In this document: positions 27,159-36,000 of the stretch, in pieces | How positions within the stretch are numbered: position 1 is the first letter of the stretch | How the letters are laid out: each line of letters starts with the position of its first letter | Assembly (NCBI GenBank): GCA_035911135.1 | Contig: JAMHWD010000045.1 | Span: 186,001-250,000, forward strand | Origin: JAMHWD01 sp035911135 | GTDB lineage: Bacteria > Pseudomonadota > Alphaproteobacteria > Micavibrionales > Micavibrionaceae | Reading direction: 5' to 3' | DNA: 64,000 bases | Made by a program: the position numbers and the translations under genes | The notes under the pieces: generated by a model | Told to the model about the DNA's origin: nothing | Databases searched by the model: none | What the model saw: only the letters and a program-made list of their open reading frames with translations

Positions 27159-27203
27159 TTCCTATGCCCAGTTTGAAAAAAATGCAGATGTTCTCAAATA
27201 GCA

Positions 27204-27247
27204 AAACAGGCAGAACTTTTCAAATCAAAGCTTCTGCCTGTTTCAAG
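27204..27247 (-). terminator. Terminator between xerD and accA
   Basis: A perfect 12-bp stem, AAACAGGCAGAA (27204-27215) and TTCTGCCTGTTT (27232-27243), with a 16-base loop; on the minus strand the stem runs into TTTTGC. It lies about 30 bp past the xerD stop. Confidence 0.8.
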
Positions 27248-27273
27248 ATTTATTAGTCTGTTGCCTTAAGCGA

Positions 27274-28260
27274 TTAAGAACCGGTCTTGGAGAGCGGGTG
27301 CTTCTCTTCGACTGTCTTTTTCAGATTGTCGCCCAGAATATGGGTGTAAATCTGTGTTGTCGCGATATCGGCATGGCCCAGCATCTTCTGAACCGAACGC
27401 AGGTCTGCGCCGCGGCTGAGGAGGTGTGTGGCGAAGGCGTGGCGCAGCACGTGCGGGCTGACGCGGTCTTCGTCGATCTGGGCATCACGGGCCAGATCCT
27501 TGAGCAGCTGCGCGAAGCGCTGGCGTGTCAGGTGGCCGCTATCGGATGTACGGGAGGGGAAGAGCCACTGGCCCTGACGCTCGGCCGTATCAACGCCGAT
27601 GAATTGCTTACGCACATCCATGTATTTGCGAAGTGCCTTTTGGGCAGGATCCGTCAGCGGGACCATGCGCTCGCGTCCGGCTTTACCAGCAACAACCAGA
27701 AACTGGCTGTCAGCGCCGATTGCCGAGAGAGGCAGGCCAACGAGTTCGGAAACGCGCAGACCTGTCGAGTACAGCATCTCCAGCAGGCAGACGAGGCGGA
27801 TGCTCTCGGCGGAACCTGGCTGGCCGGCTGTTTTGATGAGCTGGTCAACTTCGGACTCGCTCAGCGTTTTCGGCAGGGTGCGGCCCTGTTTCGGGCTTTC
27901 GATTGTGGATGTCGGGTCGTCCTTGCGGATGTTTTCCGATACCAGGAAACGGTAGAACTGGCGCAGGGCCGAGAGGCGGCGTGCAACAGTGCGAACGGCG
28001 ATTTTAGAAGAATTTGTCCCCTTGGAGTGTGTTTTCTCGCTCAAATCCTTCAAATATGCCTTCAGATCTTCAGTATTCGCGCGGTCCACATCGGACTTGC
28101 GCGTGTTACGCAGATAGAGCGAGACATCCGCAAGATCACGCCAATAGGCATGACGGGTGTTCATCGCTGCGCCACGCTCGGTGGTGAGCATGTCGAGGAA
28201 ATTATCCACGCTCGGATGCAAATCCGGCTTGGGCATTGCTGGGCGACCTGGACGAGCCAT
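27274..28260 (-). CDS. xerD: Tyrosine recombinase XerD
   Basis: A 328-residue site-specific recombinase that resolves chromosome dimers at dif with XerC. The N-terminal SAM-like core-binding domain (about 10-115) is followed by the catalytic domain: the first Arg in STGLRVSELVGLP, the beta-hairpin Lys region VAGKAGRERMVPLT, HVLRHAFATHLLSRGADLRSVQKMLGH, and the Tyr nucleophile in TTQIYTHIL. AAGGAG lies eight bases before ATG 28260. Length is slightly over the usual ~300 because of a basic N-terminus. XerC is not in the window. Confidence 0.93.
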   Translation of the reverse strand: MARPGRPAMPKPDLHPSVDNFLDMLTTERGAAMNTRHAYWRDLADVSLYLRNTRKSDVDRANTEDLKAYLKDLSEKTHSKGTNSSKIAVRTVARRLSALRQFYRFLVSENIRKDDPTSTIESPKQGRTLPKTLSESEVDQLIKTAGQPGSAESIRLVCLLEMLYSTGLRVSELVGLPLSAIGADSQFLVVAGKAGRERMVPLTDPAQKALRKYMDVRKQFIGVDTAERQGQWLFPSRTSDSGHLTRQRFAQLLKDLARDAQIDEDRVSPHVLRHAFATHLLSRGADLRSVQKMLGHADIATTQIYTHILGDNLKKTVEEKHPLSKTGS

Positions 28261-28282
28261 ATGTACTTCTCCTTTTTATTTT

Positions 28283-29923
28283 TTAATCCAGAACGTTTTC
28301 GTACACGAACGCCCTGGAAACGTTTGTTAATCCCACTGTATTTAGACTTTGCAGCACATCATGGGCAAAAACAGGATACGCAGTATCCAGATCCAGCTTC
28401 TGAAGTGCCACGGCACTCAGCAGAACCGTTTCTCCAATCCGTCCATTTTGACTAGAATTCAACAAACGATCCCACACACTAGGTGAAGGCATTACATAAT
28501 TGTCAGCGAATGTCAAGTCAAAATGTTTGTCATAAATTTCTGATGCATTATGGATATTTTGCTCGGTGCTGTCAATATTTTCTATAACTATGGACATAGT
28601 TTTCTGTGTTTTTTTATCGAATTTCTTGAGAAACGCTTGGGTTTCTTCCTCTTTGACGGCCGGATCAATCGCAAAACTGGAGAGAATGGTCGAGAGAGAG
28701 CGAAGCTTGTCCTCGTAAGCATTTGCGGGCTTTATGCCGGAAAGATGCTTGGTCCACTTGCCGGGAAGCGGGTTTCCAGTGAATAAAATAATATCCACAG
28801 ATTTCTTCAGGTCAGCGGGGCCTAGGCTCGCAATATCAAGAATACCGATAACCGGGGCGAATGGCGCATAAGCTGCCGGTCCATAGGAACCGTAAAGCCC
28901 ATAGCCGCGCGTTACAGCCGCCCATTTTTTGGCGGTGTCATACCGGGAATTCTGAACCTCGTGATAGGCATAGGGGATTTCCTTCCAGCCCAGCCCTTGC
29001 GGGTTTTCGAGCTGACGCAGGTCGGCATCATATACTTCCTTGTAGAAGCGGCCCAGCGCGGCCGGATCAACAACCCCCAGCTCCACGCCGCGGGTCAGGA
29101 CGTTCATGCGCTCGGCGCTGCCCAGATCATCCAGCGTGGCCATGATGCCCAGATAACGTCCCGGCATATTCGCCAATGCGCCCGGTCCGGGGTTCGGCCA
29201 GCCGATACGGTCTTCAGCGGCCAGAATGGCCAGCTCCAGATCGCTCATTTTATCAAGGGCCGGCGAGTATCCGGCACGGTAGGATTTGTTGCCGGCAATG
29301 TTTTTCAACACGCCAAGACCGGATTTGCCGAGCGCGGAGCGATCTTCGGAAACGGCATAATCGCAATAACGCGCGATATCGTTCCAGAACTCGCCGGTGA
29401 AATCGCGGTCCTGCACAGTCTTGTATTCAAGGCAGGCCAGCGATTTTTCGCCGTTAAAGAGCATGGAAAGGATCCCGGCCTTGGCCAGTTCCGGCGCATA
29501 AGGCTCGCGGCCCAGCTTTGTGTAGAGTTCAAAGGCCTGCTTGTAGGCGCCAAATTCAATCAGTTTTTCAAGGCGTAATGTCAAAAGATCGCGGCCCGGT
29601 TCCGGCTGCACGTCATTATTGATCAGGCTGGCCTGCGCGGATGTCAGCAGCGTGGCCATGACCAGATTGCGGTGAACGGGCGATTTGCCCGGCTCGGGCA
29701 GGCGCTCCAGCAGATACTGGATTTCCGAACGGCGGGAATTATCCCATAAATCGCGGCCCAGGCTGCCATCCTTGGGGCTGTCGTAAAGGCCCAGCGATTC
29801 AATGCTTTTTAAATCGGCTTTCAGAACGGCCGGGCGCAGATTTTGCCCATCCTGCGCCATGGCGGGGGCCGAAAGCAGAAGCGTTGTCAGTAATGCTGAA
29901 ATCAGGACGCGTGTATTTTTCAT
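28283..29923 (-). CDS. Secreted protein of unknown function, 546 residues
   Basis: A large exported protein: signal peptide MKNTRVLISALLTTLLLSAPAMAQ, then a mostly helical mature part with TPR- or SEL1-like repeats implied by patterns such as LLTLRLEKLIEFGAYKQAFELYTKLGREPYAPELAKAG and ADRYL...MLFNGEKSLACLEYK. Two Cys (CLEYK, ARYCDY). No family recognised with certainty; genes of this size and type sit between shikimate kinase and xerD in other alphaproteobacteria (family context, from memory). Its ATG overlaps the stop of a 45-residue membrane-peptide gene (ATGA), so the two are coupled. Confidence 0.8.
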   Translation of the reverse strand: MKNTRVLISALLTTLLLSAPAMAQDGQNLRPAVLKADLKSIESLGLYDSPKDGSLGRDLWDNSRRSEIQYLLERLPEPGKSPVHRNLVMATLLTSAQASLINNDVQPEPGRDLLTLRLEKLIEFGAYKQAFELYTKLGREPYAPELAKAGILSMLFNGEKSLACLEYKTVQDRDFTGEFWNDIARYCDYAVSEDRSALGKSGLGVLKNIAGNKSYRAGYSPALDKMSDLELAILAAEDRIGWPNPGPGALANMPGRYLGIMATLDDLGSAERMNVLTRGVELGVVDPAALGRFYKEVYDADLRQLENPQGLGWKEIPYAYHEVQNSRYDTAKKWAAVTRGYGLYGSYGPAAYAPFAPVIGILDIASLGPADLKKSVDIILFTGNPLPGKWTKHLSGIKPANAYEDKLRSLSTILSSFAIDPAVKEEETQAFLKKFDKKTQKTMSIVIENIDSTEQNIHNASEIYDKHFDLTFADNYVMPSPSVWDRLLNSSQNGRIGETVLLSAVALQKLDLDTAYPVFAHDVLQSLNTVGLTNVSRAFVYENVLD

Positions 29924-30057
29924 GGGGCTGTCTCTCCGGAAGGAACGGTGATTGTAACTTCTTCTTGCGGGACGGAGACATCCATCACGCCAATCGCGCC
30001 AAAGGCGATCGCGCCGATAACGGCTACCAGAATGACAAGGCCGAGTACAAATCTCAT
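29920..30057 (-). CDS. Small membrane-anchored protein, 45 residues
   Basis: ATG at 30057 is preceded by a purine-rich site (GGAAGAGAGC) and opens a 45-codon frame ending TGA at 29920-29922. The protein is MRFVLGLVILVAVIGAIAFG, then AIGVMDVSVPQEEVTITVP and a short tail: one N-terminal transmembrane helix (about 3-23) with a short acidic outer domain. The stop overlaps the start of the 546-residue secreted protein (ATGA), strong support for a real, co-translated gene. Function unknown; it may be a membrane partner or anchor for that protein. It is divergent from aroK across a 134-bp gap. Confidence 0.75.
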   Translation of the reverse strand: MRFVLGLVILVAVIGAIAFGAIGVMDVSVPQEEVTITVPSGETAP

Positions 30058-30191
30058 TGCTAAGCTCTCTTCCAATTTTCTTTTGTAAGGTGTTTGAAAC
30101 GGGATGGCCGCACGATAGTAAAAAATTCTTTTTTAATCAATCGGTTTTCGGGTGGGCTTGCCAAGCTATCCCGCATCTGGGATGAATAGCC

Positions 30192-30725
30192 ATGATGGAT
30201 CCGCAAAAGCCCCACATTACAAAGCCTTTGGCCCTTGTCGGCATGATGGGCTCCGGCAAGAGCAATCTGGGCCGGCTGTTGGCCCAGCGCCTTGGCGTGA
30301 TGTTCTGCGATTCCGATACACATATAGAACAGCGCGCAGGCTGCACGATCCCGGAGATATTTGAGCGCTACGGCGAGGCAAAGTTCCGCGAGGCCGAGGT
30401 CAATGTGATCGCCTATCTGGTGGAGCAGGGCAATTGCGTGATCGCCACGGGCGGCGGGGCGTTGATGAATGCGGATACGCTGGCGCTTCTTAAGGATAAA
30501 ACAATTATGATCTGGGTGCAGGCGGATTTGCAGGATATGCTGGCACGCGTCGCCAAAAATTCCAACCGGCCGCTTTTGGCGCAGGCTGATCCGGCCGCCA
30601 CCTTGCAAAACTTGCTGGAGGCAAGGCGGGCGCTTTACGAACAGGCCCATATTCGGGTACATAATGCACAAGGCCGTATCGAACAGGCCTGTCACGAAGT
30701 CCTGAACGCTTTGGAGGAGATTTAA
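30192..30725 (+). CDS. aroK: Shikimate kinase
   Basis: A 177-residue P-loop kinase phosphorylating shikimate at the 3-OH in the aromatic pathway. Walker A is GMMGSGKS at 17-24; the shikimate-site Asp lies in FCDSDTHIE; GGGAL (about 95) and the lid Arg in NSNRPLL follow. Length is normal. It is separated from aroB by only 2 bp and the two clearly form an operon, the standard aroK-aroB pair. Confidence 0.95.
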   Translation: MMDPQKPHITKPLALVGMMGSGKSNLGRLLAQRLGVMFCDSDTHIEQRAGCTIPEIFERYGEAKFREAEVNVIAYLVEQGNCVIATGGGALMNADTLALLKDKTIMIWVQADLQDMLARVAKNSNRPLLAQADPAATLQNLLEARRALYEQAHIRVHNAQGRIEQACHEVLNALEEI

Positions 30726-30727
30726 TC

Positions 30728-31903
30728 ATGAAAATCGTTACCATTGACCTTGGTTATCATGATTACGATATTTTTATCGGCTCCGGGCTTTTGTACCGGA
30801 TACAGGATTTTATTCCCTTTGAAGTCGAGGGGCGTTCATTTTTCATTATCACGGATAAGGCGGTTGAATCCTACGCGAGCTCAATCCGTACCGTCCTGCA
30901 ATCCCACGGCGCAAAACGCTGCGAATTTTTAAGCCTGCAGGGCGGGGAGGCCACAAAATCCTTCGCGCAATATCAGATGGTGTGCGAATGGATGCTCTCG
31001 AACGGCGCCTCGCGCGATGCGGCGCTGATTGCCGTGGGCGGCGGCGTGATTGGCGATCTGGCCGGATTCGTGGCCGCCAGCGTCATGCGCGGTATTCCGT
31101 TTATTCAGGTTCCCACAACGCTGCTCTCGCAGGTGGATAGCTCGGTGGGCGGCAAGACGGGGATCAACACGCCGCAGGGTAAAAATCTGGTCGGTGCGTT
31201 CTATCAGCCTGCCGCTGTGATTGCCGATATCGATACGCTCAAAACCTTGCCGCCGCGTGAATTGCTGGCCGGGTATGCGGAAGTGGTGAAATACGGGCTG
31301 CTGGGGGATGCGAATTTCTATGACTGGCTGGAAAATAATGGCCGCGGCGTGGTGGAGTTACAGTCTGATGCATTGATGCAGGCCATCGAGACATCCGTCA
31401 AGGCCAAGGCCGCGATCGTCATTGCTGATGAACGCGAAAAAGGCCGCCGGGCGCTCCTTAATCTGGGTCATACATTCGGTCACGCGCTGGAAGGGGCGGC
31501 CGGGTATGATGGCCGCCTGCTGCATGGCGAGGCCGTGGCCATGGGCATGGTGATGGCGTTTGATCTCTCCAGCCGTTTGGGTCATTGTTCGCCGGATCTG
31601 GTGGAGCGCATTGAAAATCATATGATTACCGTGGGTCTGCCGACACGGGCCTCGTTCATCACGCCGGCCTTAAAGGCCTCGGCTGATGATCTGATGGCCT
31701 TCATGAAGCGCGATAAAAAAGTCTCGCAGAATGCGATCAACTTTATCCTCGCAAGGCGTATTGGCGATAGTTTCGTGAGCAACGAAGTGCCGCTGGAGAT
31801 GGTTCGCGCTGTTTTAGAACAATCACTCGGCGCGGGTAATGCGGATGAAAATGCCAAGGGGCGCTGGCGCGCCGCGTTTTCGTCGCTCTCATCGCAAGGA
31901 TAG
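30728..31903 (+). CDS. aroB: 3-dehydroquinate synthase
   Basis: A 391-residue NAD- and zinc-dependent cyclase of the shikimate pathway, acting two steps... upstream of aroK's product. Motifs: LQGGEATKSF near 75, AVGGGVIGDLAGFVAAS, IQVPTTLLSQVDSSVGGKTGIN split over the NAD and phosphate sites, EVVKYGLLGD, and the zinc His in NLGHTFGHALEG and LHGEAVAMGM. The last ~20 residues (NADENAKGRWRAAF...) exceed the usual C-terminus. Its final 15 bases overlap the convergent aldo/keto reductase end. Confidence 0.95.
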   Translation: MKIVTIDLGYHDYDIFIGSGLLYRIQDFIPFEVEGRSFFIITDKAVESYASSIRTVLQSHGAKRCEFLSLQGGEATKSFAQYQMVCEWMLSNGASRDAALIAVGGGVIGDLAGFVAASVMRGIPFIQVPTTLLSQVDSSVGGKTGINTPQGKNLVGAFYQPAAVIADIDTLKTLPPRELLAGYAEVVKYGLLGDANFYDWLENNGRGVVELQSDALMQAIETSVKAKAAIVIADEREKGRRALLNLGHTFGHALEGAAGYDGRLLHGEAVAMGMVMAFDLSSRLGHCSPDLVERIENHMITVGLPTRASFITPALKASADDLMAFMKRDKKVSQNAINFILARRIGDSFVSNEVPLEMVRAVLEQSLGAGNADENAKGRWRAAFSSLSSQG

Positions 31904-32653
31904 AAAATTTTCTACATTCGCTCGCAAGTGGTCCGGGTTGATGGTGCCGATAATCGCCGATGTCACGGCAGGGTGATCGAAGGCAAATTTTAGGGCCTCG
32001 GACGGGCTGGTCGCATGGCCGGAGCTTAGAACTTTTTTCAGCAGCACGCTTTTGCCGTTTTCAAGCGCAGCATCCAGAACCGGCTTTTCATCGGTATGGA
32101 TAGGGTTGTAAGTCGCCATCACAATATCCAGATATTTCACCGCGCGCAGGCCCCCTTGCACGGTTTTGGTCGAAGCACCAATGGCCCGGACAAGGCCTCG
32201 CTTTTTGAAATCCTGCAAAGTCTGAATAAGGTCATCGGAAAAATTCTCACCCTCCACCCCATTGGAATGAATAAGGAGGATATCCAGATAATCTGTGTTC
32301 AATCGCTTCAGGGACCGGGCGAGAGAAACCTCAAAATGGGCGGGGCTGAAATCATGGCGGGATTGGCCGTTTTCAAATTCCTCGCCGGCCTTTCCGGCAA
32401 TAATCCATTGATCGCGGCGACCTTTAAGCAGCCGCCCCAGCCGTTCCTCGCTGGTGCCATAGGCCGGGGCTGTATCCAACAGATTGATACCCAGATCCAA
32501 GGCCAGATGCAGCAAGCCATCAAGATCGGATTCACTGGGAATGTTAAAGCTGGAGGGGTATTTCACGCCCTCGTTCCGGCCGAATTTCACCGTGCCTAAG
32601 CCCAAAGGGGAGATGGCTATGCCGGTATTACCTAGCAATTTTTTATTCATCAT
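31889..32653 (-). CDS. Aldo/keto reductase
   Basis: A 254-residue NADPH-dependent reductase, short for the family (usually 280-330). Catalytic tetrad residues are visible: Asp in LLDTAPAYG, the Tyr of the same motif, Lys in IIAGKAG and His in ILLIHSNG. The NADPH-binding end reads SAIIGTINPDHLRANVENF. The substrate is unknown. It is the last gene of a possible unit below the FAD oxidoreductase, but a 58-bp repeat lies between them, and its 3' end overlaps aroB by 15 bp. Confidence 0.85.
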   Translation of the reverse strand: MMNKKLLGNTGIAISPLGLGTVKFGRNEGVKYPSSFNIPSESDLDGLLHLALDLGINLLDTAPAYGTSEERLGRLLKGRRDQWIIAGKAGEEFENGQSRHDFSPAHFEVSLARSLKRLNTDYLDILLIHSNGVEGENFSDDLIQTLQDFKKRGLVRAIGASTKTVQGGLRAVKYLDIVMATYNPIHTDEKPVLDAALENGKSVLLKKVLSSGHATSPSEALKFAFDHPAVTSAIIGTINPDHLRANVENFLSLR

Positions 32654-32670
32654 GTCTTTTTTCTTCTCTC

Positions 32671-32728
32671 GTCATTACACGGCTTGTCCGTGTAATCCAT
32701 GGATCACACGCATGAAGCGTGTGATGAC
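32671..32728. repeat. 58-bp double-hairpin repeat, copy 1
   Basis: Two hairpins joined by CCATGG: ATTACACGG-CTTGT-CCGTGTAAT, then ATCACACGC-ATGAA-GCGTGTGAT, flanked by GTC and GAC. An inverted copy with one base change lies at 40060-40117. Sits between two minus-strand genes (FAD oxidoreductase and aldo/keto reductase). Confidence 0.9.
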
Positions 32729-32740
32729 GGCTTGAAATAG

Positions 32741-33910
32741 TCAATCCCATGGCGCTTTTGCAAATGGCGCGTCTGGTAAAAATCCCCAATTCGTTAGCGC
32801 GCCCGATGGTTTTATACCGCGCGTCTGTAGTTTTTGCACGATCATATCGCCCAGCAGCGGCGCGAATGTCAGTTTCGTCGGCCAGCAATAAAGCGCATTC
32901 CCGGCTTCATGAATGGTTGGCGTATCAGGCAGCCAGCCCGATGTACCGGATTTGCCTTCAATGCGTTCAATGGGCAGGGCGGCAAATTCCAATCGCGTTT
33001 GATCCACGTCAGGCAGATATTTCGCCAGAGCTTCGCGCATGACCTTGTAGAGTTCTTCCGGCGGAGAATTTTTCGGGCGCTCGGCCACTTGTCCGCCCAT
33101 ATACCAGACCAGATTACCGTTTGCGTCCTGATGTGTGGTGATGGTGGCCACGGGCTTGTCGGATGTGCCAACGCAATGGGCGAATAATGGAAAGGGCGCG
33201 TTTTTGGCCATGCCCATTAGCAGCGGCCTTGTTTGCGTCTCCAGCCCTGCATCATGGCCCAGTGATTGGGCGATACTTTGATTGCTTCCGGCGGCGGTGA
33301 AGATGAACATTTTGGCGCTAAGTGTGAGCTCACCGGAATCAAAATAAACACCCTCGTCATTCCTGCGAAAGGCTGGATCCAAGATTTTGATACAATCACC
33401 ATGTTGGTCTGCAATCGCGCGGATGACGGACGGGATGTCCAGAACAGGCTCTCCCATATGCACGGCAGAACCTTTAAATCCGCTGTTTTGCAGGCCTTCC
33501 GGCCATTCATCACGCGGGATATCCCGTGCGCCGGAGCCTAGTAATTGCTGGGTGATAATTTTGGTAATCCCGCCGATCATCCCGCCGGGTATAAGAAGTT
33601 GCTGGGAATCCGCCGCGATTTTTGCCGCGTTTAAATCAATATCGCCCGTGCCGTTCAGGGCCGCGCGCCAGCGATCCGGCATGGCGCTGATGGATTGGGC
33701 AAGGTTGCTGATTTTTCCCGCCAGCGTGTATTTGAGACCGGAATGAATAATGCCTTGCGAGGCTATGCTTTGCCCGCCGCCAAGCCCATCACGTTCCAGC
33801 AGCAGTGCGTCATAGCCGAGTTTCCGTAGCCGCGCCAGCGTCCACAGCCCGGCAATCCCGCCGCCGATGATGATGATATCAGCGCTTAAATTGGTGTCAG
33901 GCGTAGCCAT
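32741..33910 (-). CDS. FAD-dependent oxidoreductase (DAO/GlpO-like)
   Basis: A 389-residue flavoenzyme of the D-amino-acid oxidase / glycerol-3-phosphate or 2-hydroxyglutarate oxidase group. The N-terminal FAD motif is GGGIAG at 16-21, with the ribose-binding acid in LLLERDG and SQGIIHSGLKY near 50. A later VAGSN-type segment (FIFTAAGSN) and C-terminal WPTKLTFAPLLGD complete the fold. The substrate is not evident. Residues about 175-185 (ILDPAFRRNDEG) may derive from a degenerate palindromic repeat. Its start lies inside the upstream hydrolase gene (25-bp overlap), so the two are coupled. Confidence 0.8.
   Translation of the reverse strand: MATPDTNLSADIIIIGGGIAGLWTLARLRKLGYDALLLERDGLGGGQSIASQGIIHSGLKYTLAGKISNLAQSISAMPDRWRAALNGTGDIDLNAAKIAADSQQLLIPGGMIGGITKIITQQLLGSGARDIPRDEWPEGLQNSGFKGSAVHMGEPVLDIPSVIRAIADQHGDCIKILDPAFRRNDEGVYFDSGELTLSAKMFIFTAAGSNQSIAQSLGHDAGLETQTRPLLMGMAKNAPFPLFAHCVGTSDKPVATITTHQDANGNLVWYMGGQVAERPKNSPPEELYKVMREALAKYLPDVDQTRLEFAALPIERIEGKSGTSGWLPDTPTIHEAGNALYCWPTKLTFAPLLGDMIVQKLQTRGIKPSGALTNWGFLPDAPFAKAPWD
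33355..33382. repeat. Possible degenerate palindromic repeat inside the FAD oxidoreductase gene
   Basis: The stretch beginning CGTCATTCCTGCGAAAGG and ending GCTGGATCCAAG resembles one strand of the common bacterial repeat with CGTCATTCC / GGATCCAG ends, but the hairpin arms no longer pair well. It is open in the gene frame (ILDPAFRRNDEG). Could be chance. Confidence 0.35.
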
Positions 33911-34761
33911 TTTTCAATCACTTCAATCTGGTGCGGGGCCATCAAGGATGGCACATGCCCGCAATCGGCGAACTGGACGATATCGAGTTTTGCGCCCGGT
34001 TTGGTCTGGCGCATTTTTTCAATGATATCGGCGGTCAGGATAACAGATTTTGCGCCGTGTATGACAAGGGCAGGCTGCGCCAGCGTCTTCCAGAACGGCC
34101 ATAAATCCTGCGGCCCAGTGGGCTCGGTTTTGAAAATTTCTGCAATGGCCGGGTCATAGCCGTAAGTCAGGCTGCCATCTTCCAATGGCCTTGCATTATG
34201 TTCGGCCATGTGGCGCCATTGTTCGTCATTGACCGGCCCCCATGTCAGGCCGCGCGTGGCGCGCATGCGTTCTTCCATGGCTTGCAGATTATCAAATACG
34301 TAGATTTGCGAAATCACCTGATGAATGAAATCCAGCGCAGGCTTTGGTACTTCCGGACCGATATCGTTTAGGATAAGCCTGCGGATGGGCGTATTCGGCA
34401 GGCCGGCAAGGGCAATCCCCAGCAGCCCGCCCAGCGAGACGCCCAGCCAGTCCACGCTGGCGGGTTCGGCCAGATCCAGATGCGCCAGCAGCGCCATGAG
34501 GTCGCGGCAATACTGGCCGTAATTATAATCCATCGGGTTGGTCAGGAAATCACTGCGCCCGCGCCCCGGAAGATCAACGGCAATGACGCGAAAACCCGAT
34601 GCAACAAGGGCAGGGGCAATATAATCAAAGTCATGGCCATTACCGGTCAGGCCGTGAATGGCGATGACGGGTTGACCGTTTTTAGGCCCCCAGTCGCTAT
34701 AGACAATGCGGTGATACCCTTGCGAATTCAGGCTCAGGAATGATTTTTCAGTAAAGGGCAT
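33886..34761 (-). CDS. Alpha/beta hydrolase
   Basis: A 291-residue serine hydrolase. Motifs: oxyanion region AIHGLTGNGHDFD, DLPGRGRSD near 63-71, nucleophile elbow G107-V-S109-L-G, an acid in the VIHGAKSVILTADI strand and the final His in FADCGHVPSL. No signal peptide. Related enzymes include esterases, lactonases and haloalkane dehalogenase-like proteins; the substrate is unknown. It follows the methyltransferase gene by 7 bp and overlaps the FAD oxidoreductase start by 25 bp. Confidence 0.85.
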   Translation of the reverse strand: MPFTEKSFLSLNSQGYHRIVYSDWGPKNGQPVIAIHGLTGNGHDFDYIAPALVASGFRVIAVDLPGRGRSDFLTNPMDYNYGQYCRDLMALLAHLDLAEPASVDWLGVSLGGLLGIALAGLPNTPIRRLILNDIGPEVPKPALDFIHQVISQIYVFDNLQAMEERMRATRGLTWGPVNDEQWRHMAEHNARPLEDGSLTYGYDPAIAEIFKTEPTGPQDLWPFWKTLAQPALVIHGAKSVILTADIIEKMRQTKPGAKLDIVQFADCGHVPSLMAPHQIEVIEKWLRLTPI

Positions 34762-34768
34762 GATGTGC

Positions 34769-35515
34769 TTAGATTCCTTCAGGTCTTAAAGCCGGGCGCG
34801 GCGCGGCAAAACGTCTTGTGGTTACAGGAACCTTGGAACCGCCGCCGCTATCGGATCTTGCGTAAATCTGCTTGCTGGCCTCGATCATGTGAACGCCGGC
34901 GGCAAAGGGCAGGAAAGTCTGCCCCCAATATTCGATCATCCCGGCCGATTTCATTAACATGGTGGATTTATAAGGCGGCATGAACAGGGCCTCTTCGGTG
35001 CGCTCATGGACAAACATATTTTGCCGGAGGGCATTGGTGATCTGGGAAACGCTGAACGGCGCGCCATGGCCAAAGGGCGACCAGTCGGCCCGCGCCCATA
35101 ATCCGCGGCGGTTGGGCACGATAATCAGCAATCGCCCGTTACCGCGCAGCACGCGCCAGACTTCTTGCAGATTGGCATGGCCGTTTTCCGAGAATTCCAG
35201 GCTGTGGATCATCATGATGCGATCAAGGCTGTTGTCATCAAAAGGCAGGTTCTCGCAATCAGCCAGAAGCGCCATGTTCAGTTCCGATGGCGGCCAGTGA
35301 TGCACACCCAGGGAATTAGGCAGGATACAGCCTATGCGCCGCGCGCTTTCCTCGTACATCCGCAGGAAGGGGATCGCATAACCATGGCCCATGACATCAA
35401 GGCCTTTCATGTCCGGCCAGAATTCCAGAATGCGCTCACGCAGGACACGCCGCACGATCCGTCCGATCTTGCTGTTGTAAAAGGCCTTGAGGTCGTAAGC
35501 GGTGCAATAATCCAT
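34769..35515 (-). CDS. SAM-dependent methyltransferase (class I)
   Basis: A 248-residue protein with a class I methyltransferase fold: motif I is degenerate (LDVMGHGYAIPFL), followed by ALLADCENLPFDDNSLDRIMMIHSLEF and VWRVLRGNGRLLIIVPNRRGLWAR, the standard late strands. Proteins of this type are conserved in alphaproteobacteria, often near the glyoxalase II gene; the substrate is unknown. It lies 22 bp after mutT on the same strand. The C-terminus is basic and Pro-rich. Confidence 0.8.
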   Translation of the reverse strand: MDYCTAYDLKAFYNSKIGRIVRRVLRERILEFWPDMKGLDVMGHGYAIPFLRMYEESARRIGCILPNSLGVHHWPPSELNMALLADCENLPFDDNSLDRIMMIHSLEFSENGHANLQEVWRVLRGNGRLLIIVPNRRGLWARADWSPFGHGAPFSVSQITNALRQNMFVHERTEEALFMPPYKSTMLMKSAGMIEYWGQTFLPFAAGVHMIEASKQIYARSDSGGGSKVPVTTRRFAAPRPALRPEGI

Positions 35516-35537
35516 TCCGGCAAGCAGTGTAACCCGC

Positions 35538-35984
35538 CTAAAGCCTCTCCCGCAAGGCGGCGATCAGGGGGATATCCGCAGGCGGCATGGGGTAGTCATA
35601 CATTTCGGCGGGTTTGACCCATTTCAGGGCAGAATGCTCGATGGCTTGCGGGATTCCGCGCCAGACCCGACAGACATAAAGCGGCATCAGCAGGTGAAAT
35701 GTCTCGTAAGTATGCGAGGCAAAACCAATAGGGAAAAAGCAGCAGGGCCGGGTCTCGATACCCAGTTCTTCCTCTAATTCCCGCATCAGGGCGTATTCCG
35801 GGCTCTCGCCCGCATCCACCTTGCCGCCGGGGAATTCCCAAAGCCCGGCCATATTCTTGCCCTCAGGGCGCTGGGCAATCAGGACGCGCCCCGCTTCATC
35901 GACCAGCGCGGCCGCGGCCACGAGAATGATGGGCACGTGTGGATTATCAGGCCGGGGCAGGTCGAGCGCGTCTTCGCAGTTCAT
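35538..35984 (-). CDS. mutT: Nudix hydrolase MutT (8-oxo-dGTP diphosphatase)
   Basis: A 148-residue enzyme that removes oxidised dGTP from the nucleotide pool. The Nudix box is complete (GGKVDAGESPEYALMRELEEELGIE), preceded by LIAQRPEGKNMAGLWEFPGG, which is characteristic of MutT. ATG 35984 has AAGGA about ten bases upstream; a TTG at 36002 would add six residues. It probably starts the methyltransferase / hydrolase / oxidoreductase run, just after the parvulin terminator. Confidence 0.88.
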   Translation of the reverse strand: MNCEDALDLPRPDNPHVPIILVAAAALVDEAGRVLIAQRPEGKNMAGLWEFPGGKVDAGESPEYALMRELEEELGIETRPCCFFPIGFASHTYETFHLLMPLYVCRVWRGIPQAIEHSALKWVKPAEMYDYPMPPADIPLIAALRERL

Positions 35985-36000
35985 GATGTTACGATCCTTC

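Noticed and set aside
27298..28455. 385-codon open frame antisense to xerD
   Set aside because: XerD motifs are intact on the other strand; the antisense product has no recognisable feature.
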